DNA from: RUG714 sp964623515
GTDB taxonomy: Bacteria; Bacillota; Clostridia; Oscillospirales; Acutalibacteraceae
Direction of reading: 5' to 3'
DNA length: 40,752 nt
Assembly: GCA_964623515.1 (NCBI GenBank)
Contig: CAZURV010000015.1
Coordinates: 1 to 40,752 of the forward strand
The notes below the pieces were generated by a model. It saw only the letters and a program-made list of their open reading frames with translations, searched no databases and had not been told where the DNA came from. Below are positions 7,469 to 16,087 of the stretch, piece after piece. Positions within the stretch are counted from its first letter, which is position 1. Each line of letters begins with the position of its first letter. The translations under genes were made by a program, and so were the position numbers.

Positions 7469-10400
7469 ATGAAACGGTATCTGAAAAGAACACTGTCGCT
7501 TATGATGGTTGTCCTTCTCTTTTTTTCTTGTGTTGAGTGCGTTATTCCCATTGTTGCGAATGCTGAGGCGGTAGGCTACACAATCGCATCCGACAAGAGT
7601 ACTTATGTGGGCACTGCCACCCAGGAAAATGTGACAAGCAGTACCAGTCCGTACTATAATTTCAGGATTATGCCAATCTGCTACACGGAGTGGAACAGCG
7701 ACTGCAACCCGTGGTACAACAATCCCAACGGTTCTTCCATTGAGATAACATACCGCAAATTATACGGAACCAGTTATCAGACCAACACGGTAGCCATAAG
7801 CGGAACAGACCTTTATAACGCGGGGATTTATTCAAGCGTTGACAAATGTTTCGGCGGTTCTGACGACAAGATATATTATTATCAGGTTGACGGCTGGATT
7901 GACGGCTGGATTACAAACGTTAAAGTTACGATGAATAAAGATAATAATAACGACGGCTGGTTCAGCACCAACGGCTGTTTTTATTTCACCGTTTCGGTTT
8001 ATAATGACAGTACGAGTAAATGGGTTGAAATCTCTGATTCCTCCGACAACAGCGGGTGGGGAGACGATGATGACTCAGGTTATATTTCGGGCAAGGGTAC
8101 TTTTTCGGACAGTACCACCATCGCAAGCAGTTATTATCCGAAAATCACCTCTTTTTCCTACACGCCCTCCAATCTCTCCAGCATAACGCAGGGGGCGTCT
8201 TCAACCGTATCGCAGGCATATACGCTCACGGTTAAGGATACCTACGGCAAATCACCTTATATCAACGCAGCGTATTCGCTGCCGGACTCTCCCGCGTGGG
8301 CATACGCATCAAATTCTTCAAATTCATTAAACGGCAAGGTTTATATTTATTCCGGCTCCAACACAAACGGTTCAACGATTAAAACGACCAGAACGGATTT
8401 AACCGTTAAAATCGCGGTCAATACGTTTTCCGGAGATCAAAGCACAACTGCACTTTTAACCGTTATAGGCAGTGAATGCGTGGTATATGAACCGACTTAT
8501 GCAAATCGAGAGACAGCAGGATTATCCTGTGAATTGCTGAAAAACAATGCCGCCGTTACGGATAACAACTGCACATTGAATGCGGACGGCTCGTTTAACG
8601 GCACATATGTTATTAAGCTTACAAATAATTCAACGGAAACCGTCAGTGTAACTGCTGTGACCAAAGGCGGAAACACCACGCGCTGGTCGCTTTCAAATTC
8701 AACGGCGTCATCATCATCTCCGATAACGATTGTGTCCGGCGATACATATACAATGACACTCTCCAAAAACTCGGCGGGAGATCCTGTTTATTCTTCGTTT
8801 TACGGCACAGTTAGTATAACCTATAAAATCAGCAATTTGTATTTGAATGCCACAACAACGCTTGCCACCTGTTATACCGGCGTTGGGTTTGCGTTTAATG
8901 CGCCGAACAGTTCGGGCACTTTCCAGAATCTCGGCAATTCCTATATTGATATGGATGATACCAAGGATCATGACATTGATATGTATGCCACCGTTCTTTG
9001 TTCCTATGGGCGAATGATTTCACAATCGGTTTCCAATAGGAGCAGTGGTAGCTACGATAACGATACCACCAATTCCACGGCGACGATCGATTATTACATT
9101 GACAGATCCGAGGCAACAACCTATCAGGGTGCGGGGTTGAAATTTCGCTTTGAATCAAACAATGGCTCTAACACCACTTTCCAGGCGGATGACGATTATT
9201 CGGGGAAGGTGACTTTGGGCGGCTCATATGACAGCATCGGCACGTTTTCGCTTAAAAGCGCCAGCGCCGCGTCGGCGTCTCCCGGTGTTGAACAACTCGA
9301 TAAAGAGTGGTCTACTGCTGCCGATACAGTATATAATTTTCCGTGGTACGGAAACATTTTTTCCGGCTCCACAACATCTGCCAGCCCGGCAACCATCACC
9401 TTCGGTAAAGGCACCAAGGGTGCCGGAATGCAGAATTCGGCATGGCATTTAACAGCCGGCACCGGTCGCGTTTATTTCATAATATATTTTAATGTGTATG
9501 CTTATGATAAAACAACTTTAAGAAGCTATACGAGTGCAGCTGCCAACAACAAGCCGTATATTTCGGCGTTCTACAGCGACGGTTCCACTTTCCGCACTAA
9601 CCGGAACAAGGCGCAGTATACACTTGCCAATTATCAGGTTACACAGTATGCGGTTACAACCGCCGCAAGTGGCCTCGGTTCGACCAATTATCTCGGCACA
9701 ACTGGCGATTACCGCGGTTATACCGTTATGCACCAGCTTTACAGCGGGGACAGAAACTCAGACATTAAACAAAATGTTAAGTATTACAGAATTATCACGT
9801 CTTCCGGCAATCAGGAACCGTATTATACGGATTATGCAGGGAGTTACAATAAATGCAGTTCTCAAACAACTTTATCTACGGGTGCGGGATCCTATACGCT
9901 TACATATTATTACTGGAATATTGACCTCACGGCTTACACTGCCCTTTATAATATAGCCAATGCGCTCCTGGATGATCCCATTATTATAAAAACAGATGCG
10001 GATGTGAGCACATATGACCCGGAAAGCGAGGAAAATGACAATGAGGGCGTTACCAAATTTAACACTTTCAGCACATATCTCTCCTCAACCACAGTTACCA
10101 ATATTCTAACCGAAAATACAGCACAGCCTCTATATGACAGTGTTGTTCAGGAGGGCGGTACGTCTTATAACTTAATATATGATAAACTTATAGCTTTACA
10201 TTTAAAGCATTATCCTGTTAAAGTTTATGAATATTTGTACTGTGCAGATCCGGATGATCCCGATCCGCATTTTGAAAACGAGTCTGTTGTGGATGATTAT
10301 TTATTCGACAGTACCGGAGACGGCACCGATGATGCCCCGATGACTTATGAATTTTACTATAGCAATCCCGATGATTTCTATACACAGTATAATAAAACGA

Positions 10401-12031
10401 TTTACGGCTTTGATTATACGCCTGAACTGAATCCGGATTTTATGCAGTATGTGGACAGCCGCGATGAAGAAACGGTCCGGGATAATTTCACGTCAACAGG
10501 TGTTTTGAATGAAACGGGATTTGATATAACCGACGAATCAACCTATGCTACAGCTTATGGAAAGTATTATGCGCAGGCATATGATTATTCGCTGGAAACT
10601 GATTTCTATACCGAGATGGAGAATCAGCAGGCAAGCGAAAACGGCGGGCATAAATGGACCGAATCCTCATGGACGGCGTATCAGGAAAGGGCGAATGAAA
10701 TTATTGCGGAACTTTCAAAAGCCTGTGTTTATCCCGATTGTCCCAAGAATCCCGTAGCGCTTTCGGATGAACTTCAGAATCCTTCGGATTTAGTTGTTAA
10801 TATGACACTCACCGAAGCCAACGGAGACGAGAGTCAGCAGAGCAATATTGAAAAATTCAGAGAGGCATATGAGTTTACACAAAATAATGAGGGCTATTTC
10901 TGCCTTTCCATCATGGAGCAGTTTGAAGTGCAATTGCCGGAGCAGTATGATTCAGCCGTATCTATTCTGGACGGAAATATTTATGATGTTCCTGCTGATG
11001 AAGCGCAATTCCTTGCAGATAGTGTCAGCGGATTTGATCCAACGCAGTATGCGCACGATTATTCGTTTGTCTGTCTGGAGGAACCCACAGACAATACAGA
11101 GGGTGTCTTTGCATACAAATGCTTGATTTGCGATGAGCTTTCTCCTGAAACCGACGGAGTAAGAGATGAATATCAGCCTTATACGGATACGCTTAAACCG
11201 TTGTATAACACAACAACGGGTGACTGGACCACTTTCACCGAGAACTACGGAACACTTCAGAATCAGGTGATTCCCACGGCGAATGCAAACACACTGACTT
11301 CCAGAATTATTTCCGGATCGTCTGTGCTTGATTATGATTATTCGCTCCGCGGCGCGCAGGTAAGGCTCAGCACGGTATCTGAGATGATAGACAGCCAGCC
11401 GGATAAATACAGCCAGTTTAAGAACAACGGCGTATACTTGGAATACGATGCAATTCGGGCGGGAATCCTTGCGGATACAAGCGCTTCCTACACGCTTGAA
11501 GACGGAACGGAATATTACGGCGGCACGCAGGCGTTGCGGTTCAGAGCGTCCATGACAATACCTGTCGGCGCGACTGTAGAGGAGGTTGGATTCCTTTATG
11601 CCAAAGGCATGCAGTTTTACAATGAGGGTGATGTTTGCACACCGGCGGGCGGCGTTACCGATAATATTGAAAACTTCCTTGAAACCACGCCCGGCGTTAT
11701 GAGACAGACTTGCTCGAATTACACGCTTGATATGGATACAAACGGTGCATATACATTTAATCTCGTAATCAATGTAAATGCGAAGAACTGGCGTCATGCC
11801 TATGCCGCAAGAGGATATATCACTTATACCTTCGGCGGGCAGACCTTTACGGTATATGACAGTTCCTACACCTGCCGCTCCGTGCAATATATTATGGAGC
11901 ATCAGGCGGCCGATGATTCGCGGCCTGTGTCCTGTAAATACGCAAATGCACTGCTTGACTTTGTAAATGCCGAAATCAGTGCAGGCAACACCGCGTACTA
12001 CGGATCCGATCCTTGGGTTGTAGGCGGATAA
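7469..12031 (+). CDS. Very large secreted Ser/Thr/Asn/Tyr-rich protein, function unknown
   Basis: A 1520-residue protein. The start at 7469 has AAGGAG 10 bp upstream; an in-frame ATG further up falls inside the promoter. Residues 1-33 are a signal peptide ending VANAEA. The mature part is low in Lys and very rich in Ser, Thr, Asn, Gly, Tyr and Asp, as in beta-sandwich surface proteins. About residues 840-1240 contain acidic segments and helical stretches that resemble FIVAR-type modules (for example KWTESSWTAYQERANEIIAE). A C-terminal region (about 1285-1500) with RFRASMTIPVG, EVGFLYAKG and YAARGYITYTFGGQTF looks like a separate folded domain. I see no LPXTG sorting signal, C-terminal anchor, dockerin or catalytic motif, so how it is retained at the surface is unclear. 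It is a single-gene unit. Confidence 0.75.
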   Translation: MKRYLKRTLSLMMVVLLFFSCVECVIPIVANAEAVGYTIASDKSTYVGTATQENVTSSTSPYYNFRIMPICYTEWNSDCNPWYNNPNGSSIEITYRKLYGTSYQTNTVAISGTDLYNAGIYSSVDKCFGGSDDKIYYYQVDGWIDGWITNVKVTMNKDNNNDGWFSTNGCFYFTVSVYNDSTSKWVEISDSSDNSGWGDDDDSGYISGKGTFSDSTTIASSYYPKITSFSYTPSNLSSITQGASSTVSQAYTLTVKDTYGKSPYINAAYSLPDSPAWAYASNSSNSLNGKVYIYSGSNTNGSTIKTTRTDLTVKIAVNTFSGDQSTTALLTVIGSECVVYEPTYANRETAGLSCELLKNNAAVTDNNCTLNADGSFNGTYVIKLTNNSTETVSVTAVTKGGNTTRWSLSNSTASSSSPITIVSGDTYTMTLSKNSAGDPVYSSFYGTVSITYKISNLYLNATTTLATCYTGVGFAFNAPNSSGTFQNLGNSYIDMDDTKDHDIDMYATVLCSYGRMISQSVSNRSSGSYDNDTTNSTATIDYYIDRSEATTYQGAGLKFRFESNNGSNTTFQADDDYSGKVTLGGSYDSIGTFSLKSASAASASPGVEQLDKEWSTAADTVYNFPWYGNIFSGSTTSASPATITFGKGTKGAGMQNSAWHLTAGTGRVYFIIYFNVYAYDKTTLRSYTSAAANNKPYISAFYSDGSTFRTNRNKAQYTLANYQVTQYAVTTAASGLGSTNYLGTTGDYRGYTVMHQLYSGDRNSDIKQNVKYYRIITSSGNQEPYYTDYAGSYNKCSSQTTLSTGAGSYTLTYYYWNIDLTAYTALYNIANALLDDPIIIKTDADVSTYDPESEENDNEGVTKFNTFSTYLSSTTVTNILTENTAQPLYDSVVQEGGTSYNLIYDKLIALHLKHYPVKVYEYLYCADPDDPDPHFENESVVDDYLFDSTGDGTDDAPMTYEFYYSNPDDFYTQYNKTIYGFDYTPELNPDFMQYVDSRDEETVRDNFTSTGVLNETGFDITDESTYATAYGKYYAQAYDYSLETDFYTEMENQQASENGGHKWTESSWTAYQERANEIIAELSKACVYPDCPKNPVALSDELQNPSDLVVNMTLTEANGDESQQSNIEKFREAYEFTQNNEGYFCLSIMEQFEVQLPEQYDSAVSILDGNIYDVPADEAQFLADSVSGFDPTQYAHDYSFVCLEEPTDNTEGVFAYKCLICDELSPETDGVRDEYQPYTDTLKPLYNTTTGDWTTFTENYGTLQNQVIPTANANTLTSRIISGSSVLDYDYSLRGAQVRLSTVSEMIDSQPDKYSQFKNNGVYLEYDAIRAGILADTSASYTLEDGTEYYGGTQALRFRASMTIPVGATVEEVGFLYAKGMQFYNEGDVCTPAGGVTDNIENFLETTPGVMRQTCSNYTLDMDTNGAYTFNLVINVNAKNWRHAYAARGYITYTFGGQTFTVYDSSYTCRSVQYIMEHQAADDSRPVSCKYANALLDFVNAEISAGNTAYYGSDPWVVGG

Positions 12032-12064
12032 ACGGTTTTAAAATTAAAACGCGATTGAGCTTCA

Positions 12065-12091
12065 GCCGCTGCATTATGCAGCGGCTTTTTT
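12065..12091 (+). terminator. Terminator after the large secreted protein gene
   Basis: GCCGCTGCA TTA TGCAGCGGC followed by TTTTTT. Confidence 0.92.
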
Positions 12092-12131
12092 ATTGTGTTC
12101 TAATATCATTGTTTAGCACTGTAATTATAAT

Positions 12132-12306
12132 TATAACCTATTCGCCGATGTCCCTGCCACTTAGGCGGCAGGTTCCGTTACGGAATTTCAGCGGGAGTGA
12201 TAATCTTCCTCTGAAACCCTGAAGAGCGAAGCTCCCTGCGCAGGTTGCAATCGTTCGCAAGTCCCATTTCAAGCGAGCTTGATGGAGCACTGCTCCGATT
12301 TCAAAG
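12132..12306 (+). repeat. Dispersed ~175-bp repeat, copy A
   Basis: A direct repeat of the segment at 12734-12909, by eye roughly four of five positions identical. Shared landmarks are TATAACCT at the start, TTCGCCG, GTCCCT, a hairpin (CCTGCC/GGCAGG here), GGAATTT, CTGAAACCCTGA, GCTCCCTGC, CAGGTTGCAATC, TTCGCAAG, CCCATTTCAAGCGAG, TTGATGGAGCACTGCTC. The element is clearly more GC-rich than its surroundings. A second hairpin, CAGCGGGAG/CTTCCTCTG, follows. It contains no gene of its own. Confidence 0.85.
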
Positions 12307-12733
12307 TTTATAACAGCAGCTTCAAATGCTACCAAACGGCTGACTTTCGTCCTAGGGGAGAAAATTCCTTCGTTATATTTCTGTGTTCCGCCGGCGTTTA
12401 TGATTCCAAACGTATAGGGTAGCGCTAACTCTTTGTGAAAAACAGAGTGGATGGTTACCCTTTTGCAGATTGCAAAAATGAAGCCAACCGCCAAAGAGGG
12501 AGCGGGCATCTTCGCCTGAGTCATAAGCACGCAGTAAAAAAATGCAGCCGCTGTGCGGAAAGCAAGTTGCAAAGTATTATAATATATGATAAAATATTTA
12601 TTAAGGGCTTGCCCCGTTATGTAACGCGGCAAAGGATATTGTTTGCTGTTTGAGAACCGAATGGATTGCTCCTTTCACTGATTTTAAAAATGAAGCGGGT
12701 CGCCTTGGGGATGGGAGATATCTTTGTTTAAGC
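12307..12733. other. Gene-poor spacer between the two repeat copies
   Basis: About 430 bp with no gene that I can support. A minus-strand frame is open across this spacer and copy A (12138-12632, 164 codons), but it has no ribosome site, recognisable motif or compositional sign of a protein. The spacer contains a hairpin, TTGCCcCGTT-ATGT-AACGcGGCAA (about 12608-12631), without a T tract. The part from 12310 to 12560 has the same raised GC content as the repeats. It could be the middle of one composite mobile or RNA element. Confidence 0.5.
12567..12595 (+). promoter_or_regulatory. Possible promoter of the polysaccharide operon
   Basis: TTGCAA (12567-12572), a 17-bp spacer and TAAAAT (12590-12595); an overlapping TATAAT sits at 12578-12583. 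It is the best promoter-like match before the operon. If used, the leader would be about 330 nt and would include repeat copy B. Confidence 0.4.
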
Positions 12734-12909
12734 TATAACCTGTTCGCCGTGTCCCTCCGCCTTTTAGGCGGCGGGGTCATTTCGGAATTTGAGTAGGCGT
12801 GAAAATCTCCCGCTGAAACCCTGAGGAGCGAACGCTCCCTGCACAGGTTGCAATCATTCGCAAGCCCCATTTCAAGCGAGTTTGATGGAGCACTGCTCTG
12901 ATTTAAAAA
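12734..12909 (+). repeat. Dispersed ~175-bp repeat, copy B
   Basis: Second copy, same orientation as copy A, ending only about 25 bp before the first gene of the polysaccharide operon. The first hairpin is kept although the bases differ: CCGCC-TTTTA-GGCGG here against CCTGCC/GGCAGG in copy A. That is what a selected RNA or DNA structure would show, but two copies are too few to prove covariation. The second hairpin is weaker here. Confidence 0.85.
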
Positions 12910-12934
12910 ATAACGTAATGCGAGAAGGTTGCTT

Positions 12935-14068
12935 ATGCAGAATAAAGAACATATATTTCTTGCTTCACCTCATATGAGTGACGAGGGGTATGAACAGGAT
13001 TACATAAAAGAAGCATTTGATACAAATTGGATTGCTCCATTGGGCAAAAATGTGAATGAATTTGAAAAAGAGATGGCGGAAAAATTAGGTGTGCGCAATG
13101 CCTGTGCGCTTTCCTGCGGTACAGCAGCTATTCATTTGGCTTTGCTTGCTGCTGGCGTAAAGCCCGGCGATAAAGTTTTCTGCCAGTCTCTTACTTTTTC
13201 CGCCACAGCGAATCCGATAACGTATGTTGGCGCTGAACCTGTTTTTATTGACAGCGACAGAAGAAACTGGATGATGTCACCTGATGCACTCAGGGAGGCT
13301 TTCAGGCAGTTTCCGGGAACCAAGGTTGTTATCGCTGTTCATTTATACGGTATACCTGCACTTATTGACGAAATAAAAGCAATCTGCGATGAGAACAAAG
13401 CGGTTCTCATTGAAGACGCTGCGGAAAGTCTCGGTTCTAAATATCACGGTAAATATACGGGCACATTCGGTGAATACAGTATTATCAGTTTCAACGGCAA
13501 CAAAATTATAACTTCAAGCGGAGGCGGCATGCTCCTGTTTAACGGGGATAACGCCGATGAAAAAAAAGAAAAAGTTCTTTTTTGGGCAACGCAGTCACGA
13601 GAAAAGGCACGCCATTATCAGCATAACGAAATCGGGTACAATTATCGTATGAGCAACATTGTTGCAGGTATAGGCAGGGGACAGCTCAAAGTTTTGGACA
13701 AACGCGTTGAGCAAAAACAAAAGATATATGAATTTTACAAAGAACTTTTTTCACATCTGGACGGCATTGAAATTATGCCGATCCCCGATGAATGTGATTG
13801 TAACTGTTGGCTCACCGCGGCGCAGTTACACGGAAAAATCAGACCCATCGATTTAATTCTCGCGCTGGAAGAAGATAATATCGAAAGCAGACCTATATGG
13901 AAACCGCTTCATCTTCAGCCTGTGTTCAGCCAATGCGCATACATTGACAACGGCGGAATTGCACAGAGGATTTTTGACAACGGAATATGCCTTCCATCGG
14001 ACACGAAGATGACAGCCGATGATTTAAGCCGAATTGCCGATGTTTTTCACAAACTTTGGAGCAAATAA
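12935..14068 (+). CDS. DegT/DnrJ/EryC1/StrS-family sugar aminotransferase
   Basis: A PLP enzyme of 377 residues that transfers an amino group to a keto-sugar nucleotide. Visible features: SCGTAAIHLAL at about 60-70, LTFSATANPI at 86-95, EDAAES at 160-165 with the Asp that contacts the pyridine nitrogen, and SFNGNKIITSSGGG at 185-198 with K190 as the PLP Schiff-base lysine. GYNYRMSN and the C-terminal ESRPIWKPLH block are typical of the PglE/EpsN-like branch, which makes 4-amino sugars. The ATG at 12935 has GAGAAGG 6 bp upstream; a TTG at 12929 would add two residues. It is the first gene of the operon. No dedicated partner dehydratase lies beside it; the CapE-like enzyme at 23401 or an enzyme elsewhere could supply the keto-sugar. 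Confidence 0.9.
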   Translation: MQNKEHIFLASPHMSDEGYEQDYIKEAFDTNWIAPLGKNVNEFEKEMAEKLGVRNACALSCGTAAIHLALLAAGVKPGDKVFCQSLTFSATANPITYVGAEPVFIDSDRRNWMMSPDALREAFRQFPGTKVVIAVHLYGIPALIDEIKAICDENKAVLIEDAAESLGSKYHGKYTGTFGEYSIISFNGNKIITSSGGGMLLFNGDNADEKKEKVLFWATQSREKARHYQHNEIGYNYRMSNIVAGIGRGQLKVLDKRVEQKQKIYEFYKELFSHLDGIEIMPIPDECDCNCWLTAAQLHGKIRPIDLILALEEDNIESRPIWKPLHLQPVFSQCAYIDNGGIAQRIFDNGICLPSDTKMTADDLSRIADVFHKLWSK

Positions 14069-14071
14069 GCA

Positions 14072-15253
14072 ATGAAAAAAATTTGTTTTGTTTCCACAAC
14101 ATCGGTTACGCTTAAAATGTTTGTTTTACCCACTGCCAAATATCTGCACGATAACGGTAGTTATGAGATAACCTTTATATGCAACAGCGATCCCGATTTT
14201 TACAAGGATCTTCCGGGTTATATTCGCTTTATTCCCGTGAATATGAAACGCGGGATTGATATGCGCGCAGGGCGGACGGTCATCAAGCTGACGCGTTTAT
14301 TTAAAGCGGAAAAGTTTGATATGATTCAGTACTGTACGCCGAACGCAAGCTTTTACGCTTCCATTGCTTCCAAATTTGCCCGTATCCCCGTAAGGTTGTA
14401 TTGCCAGTGGGGCATACGGTATATCGGCATCGAAGGACACGGTAAGGAAATTTTTAAGCTTTTTGAAAAAATTTCCTGTAGCAACGCAACCGCAGTCCGC
14501 GCTGTAAGCAAAAAGAATATGGAATTTGCCATAAAAGAGGGGCTTTATAATTCCGATAAAGTGTATCTTTTGGGCAATGGAGGCACAATAGGCGTGGATT
14601 TTGATGATTTTAATTATCAGGAACGAAATTGCCTGCGAACGATAAAGCGCCGAGACCTCGGAATCGGCGATGATGATTTTGTTTTCGGTTTTGTAGGCAG
14701 GCTTTCCAAAGATAAAGGCTCAAATGAACTTTTAACTGCTTATAAAAATATACGCAAAAAATATAAACATCTTCGCTTGTTGTTGATTGGAACAGTTGAG
14801 CCGCAGAATGGATTCGATTCGGAATTATACAGATGGGCGCGTGATACTGAGGATGTTATGTTTATAGGCAGAGTCAACAATAATGATTTAAAAAATTATT
14901 ATTCCGCGCTTGACTGCTATGTTCATCCGAGTTACCGAGAGGGCTTCGGTATGGTGATTCAGGAGGCGGCGGCAATGGGCTGTCCGGTGATAACAACCGA
15001 TATAAACGGAGCTTCCGAAGTTCTTGTAAACGGAGAGTCGTGCGTTTTGTGCAAACCTGCCGATTCTGAATCGCTTGCCTGTGCAATGGAAGAAATGATT
15101 CAAGACGGTTCAAAACGCCGTTATCTAGCTGAAAACGCAATTGAACGCGTAAAGAAATTATATAACAGAAAAGATATGCAGGCGCGCTTGCTCAACGATT
15201 ACAGGCGTCTGTTAAACGAGGAATTTGATGAAACTAATGCTTGTAACCGCTGA
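14072..15253 (+). CDS. Glycosyltransferase family 4
   Basis: A 393-residue cytoplasmic GT-B glycosyltransferase. The C-terminal half carries FGFVGRLSKDKGSNELLTAY at about 208-227, VMFIGRV, and the donor-binding region YVHPSYREGFGMVIQEAAAM, followed by GCPVITTDINGASEVL and NGESCVLC. The E-x7-E type motif is read in REGFGMVIQE. It resembles transferases that add the second or later sugar of capsule and EPS repeat units. It starts 3 bp after the aminotransferase stop and overlaps the next gene by 26 bp. Donor and acceptor cannot be told. Confidence 0.9.
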   Translation: MKKICFVSTTSVTLKMFVLPTAKYLHDNGSYEITFICNSDPDFYKDLPGYIRFIPVNMKRGIDMRAGRTVIKLTRLFKAEKFDMIQYCTPNASFYASIASKFARIPVRLYCQWGIRYIGIEGHGKEIFKLFEKISCSNATAVRAVSKKNMEFAIKEGLYNSDKVYLLGNGGTIGVDFDDFNYQERNCLRTIKRRDLGIGDDDFVFGFVGRLSKDKGSNELLTAYKNIRKKYKHLRLLLIGTVEPQNGFDSELYRWARDTEDVMFIGRVNNNDLKNYYSALDCYVHPSYREGFGMVIQEAAAMGCPVITTDINGASEVLVNGESCVLCKPADSESLACAMEEMIQDGSKRRYLAENAIERVKKLYNRKDMQARLLNDYRRLLNEEFDETNACNR

Positions 15254-16034
15254 TGAGGCGGAAATCAGTGAAGCCCAATCGGCGGGAATAGACCGAATAT
15301 TTCTTGATCTTGAATACATAAATAAAGTTGAACGGCAGATGGGACGCAACACGCTGATTTCAAACAATTCGCTTGCTGATGTTCCCAGAGTCAGAAGTCT
15401 TATTGACCGAAGTAGCTGCGAATTACTTGTGCGCGTGAATCCGATTAATCCGAATTCACGCTTTGAGATTGACAGCGTTATTGAAAACGGTGCGGATATT
15501 GTAATGCTCCCTATGGTGCTCGACGCCTTGGATGTGAAAAAATTCGTTAAATATGTCAACGGAAGAGCTAAAGTCTGTCCTCTTCTTGAGACTTCACAAG
15601 CGCTTGCCAGGATTGACGATATTTTGGCGGTCAGCGGAATTGATGAAGTTTACGTCGGACTTAATGATATGCATATTTCTATGAATTTAACTTTTATGTT
15701 TGAGTTCCTCAGCGGAGGATTAATGGAATATATGGCTGATAAATTCAAAAAAAGTAAACTCCCTTTTGGTTTCGGTGGTATTGCGCGAATCGGCGAGGGA
15801 ATGCTTCCCGCAGAAGAAATCCTTGGGGAGCATATAAGGCTCGGTTCTGAATCGGTGATTCTTTCCCGTTCGTTCAGAGATGAAAAAGGAGTCGATTTAA
15901 AATCCGAGATAAAAAAATTGCGCGATAAGGAAGCTGAAATGCGCGCTTATAGTGAATGTGAACTCGAAAACAACAGATTAAAACTGAAAGCTTCTGTAAA
16001 CCAAATCGTTGAGGACATGAACGGTATCAGATAA
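15228..16034 (+). CDS. HpcH/HpaI aldolase/citrate lyase-like protein
   Basis: A 268-residue TIM-barrel protein. The residues that bind metal and pyruvate in HpcH/HpaI enzymes are in place: R69 in LLVRVNPIN, E121 in PLLETSQAL, and D147 in YVGLNDMHISM. The barrel ends with a GFGGIARIG segment, and a helical charged tail of about 40 residues follows (about 225-265). Family members form or cleave C-C bonds between pyruvate or a similar enolate and an aldehyde. Inside a polysaccharide operon it may make an unusual acidic sugar or modify one, but that is inference. ATG 15228 has GAGGAA upstream; a TTG at 15225 precedes it. It overlaps the upstream glycosyltransferase. Confidence 0.82.
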   Translation: MKLMLVTADEAEISEAQSAGIDRIFLDLEYINKVERQMGRNTLISNNSLADVPRVRSLIDRSSCELLVRVNPINPNSRFEIDSVIENGADIVMLPMVLDALDVKKFVKYVNGRAKVCPLLETSQALARIDDILAVSGIDEVYVGLNDMHISMNLTFMFEFLSGGLMEYMADKFKKSKLPFGFGGIARIGEGMLPAEEILGEHIRLGSESVILSRSFRDEKGVDLKSEIKKLRDKEAEMRAYSECELENNRLKLKASVNQIVEDMNGIR

Positions 16035-16087
16035 TTTTATTGTGGAAATACGGCTCTATCCAAAGAATAAATTTAAAAGGTTATTTT

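Noticed and set aside
10952..11902. 316-codon minus-strand frame opposite the large secreted protein
   Set aside because: It is the antisense shadow of a gene with a clear promoter, signal peptide and terminator; it is rich in Cys, Arg and Ile, as antisense frames are, and has no ribosome site.
12138..12632. 164-codon minus-strand frame over repeat copy A and the spacer
   Set aside because: It covers a repeat with conserved hairpins, has no ribosome site and shows no motif; I treat it as chance or as a remnant of the repeat element.
12435..12653. 72-codon plus-strand frame with a CSRC pair that might suggest a TnpB zinc motif
   Set aside because: Only one Cys pair is present, and nothing else of a TnpB protein could be found in any frame nearby.
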